5,464 bases of DNA from Gulosibacter massiliensis (lineage in GTDB: Bacteria > Actinomycetota > Actinomycetes > Actinomycetales > Microbacteriaceae). Positions 5,393 to 5,464 of the stretch are shown in pieces; the stretch's first letter is position 1; every line of letters starts with the position of its first letter. The translations under genes were made by a program, and so were the position numbers. The notes beneath the pieces were generated by a model. That model saw only the letters and a program-made list of their open reading frames with translations, was not told the DNA's origin and made no database searches. Location of the stretch: positions 1-5,464 of the forward strand of contig CALPQP020000059.1 in assembly GCA_943325745.2 (NCBI GenBank), read 5' to 3'.

Positions 5393-5464
5393 CCGATTCA
5401 CTGCTCGACATTACTGTCCTCACCGCCGATGGCAGTGAGACCACTTTGCGTGAACATGCGGGGA
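5389..5464 (+). CDS. Probable glutathione peroxidase-family protein, 5' part only
   Basis: The first 25 codons of a gene cut off by the window edge. Its ATG overlaps the transporter stop as ATGA, so it should be the third gene of the same transcript; GAAAG at 5377-5381 is a weak ribosome binding site seven bases upstream. The readable N-terminus, with the block DGSETTLREHAG at residues 14-25, fits the start of the glutathione/thiol peroxidase family. In that family a short strand pair and a DG-x3-TL-x2-x2-G stretch precede the GKVLLIVNVAS-type strand and the catalytic Cys. The catalytic Cys (or Sec), Gln and Trp would lie beyond the window, so the assignment rests only on this short block plus the redox context. 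In actinobacteria such proteins usually take electrons from thioredoxin rather than glutathione. Alternative: another thioredoxin-fold protein. Confidence 0.6.
   Translation, partial: MTDSLLDITVLTADGSETTLREHAG

Noticed and set aside
1..5464. Mobile element, CRISPR, toxin-antitoxin or phage-defence system
   Set aside because: No terminal repeats, repeat-spacer pattern, transposase, integrase or known defence domain is present; the genes read as ordinary chromosomal housekeeping and stress functions.

Overview
The window looks like chromosomal DNA from an actinobacterium, most likely a member of the Microbacteriaceae or a close relative. Base composition is moderately GC rich. The minus strand carries an ssb-type gene, a small lipoprotein resembling the DUF6993 family, and ettA in tight succession, an order I recall from that family. 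Several starts have a TAGNNT -10-like hexamer exactly six bases before the ATG, as in actinobacterial leaderless genes. The lineage call is recall plus inference, not a search result. I see no tRNA, rRNA, CRISPR array, transposase or phage gene.

Left arm, minus strand (3367 down to 83): msrA (methionine sulfoxide reductase A) comes first, followed by a 143-base gap with a possible weak terminator and a GC-rich hairpin region. Then come a short single-stranded DNA-binding protein gene with a strong Shine-Dalgarno, a lipoprotein gene of unknown function, and ettA, the ABC-F translational throttle. Gaps are 32 bases (ssb to lipoprotein) and 5 bases (lipoprotein to ettA). Bases 1-82 beyond the ettA stop hold a 10-bp perfect inverted repeat and no supported gene.

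Right arm, plus strand (3402 to 5464): an aldo/keto reductase of the L-glyceraldehyde-3-phosphate reductase (YghZ/Gpr) type, then an EamA/DMT-family membrane transporter overlapping it by 10 bases, then the first 25 codons of what looks like a glutathione peroxidase-family gene. That last gene overlaps the transporter stop in an ATGA and runs off the window.

msrA and the reductase diverge from a 34-base gap that appears to hold both promoters, each placed so that transcription would start at or next to the ATG. Functionally the centre and right side read as a protein-repair and carbonyl/peroxide-defence group: MsrA repairs oxidised methionine, the reductase handles reactive aldehydes, and the peroxidase-like protein would remove peroxides. 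The transporter substrate cannot be read from the sequence. The ssb-lipoprotein-ettA group is a separate unit with no obvious shared pathway. I found no convincing new multi-gene system. The most unusual points are the repeated leaderless start layout, a (CGTT)4 tract where one extra unit would join the lipoprotein frame to ettA, competing hairpins just before the ssb ribosome binding site, and an SSB lacking the usual acidic tip.
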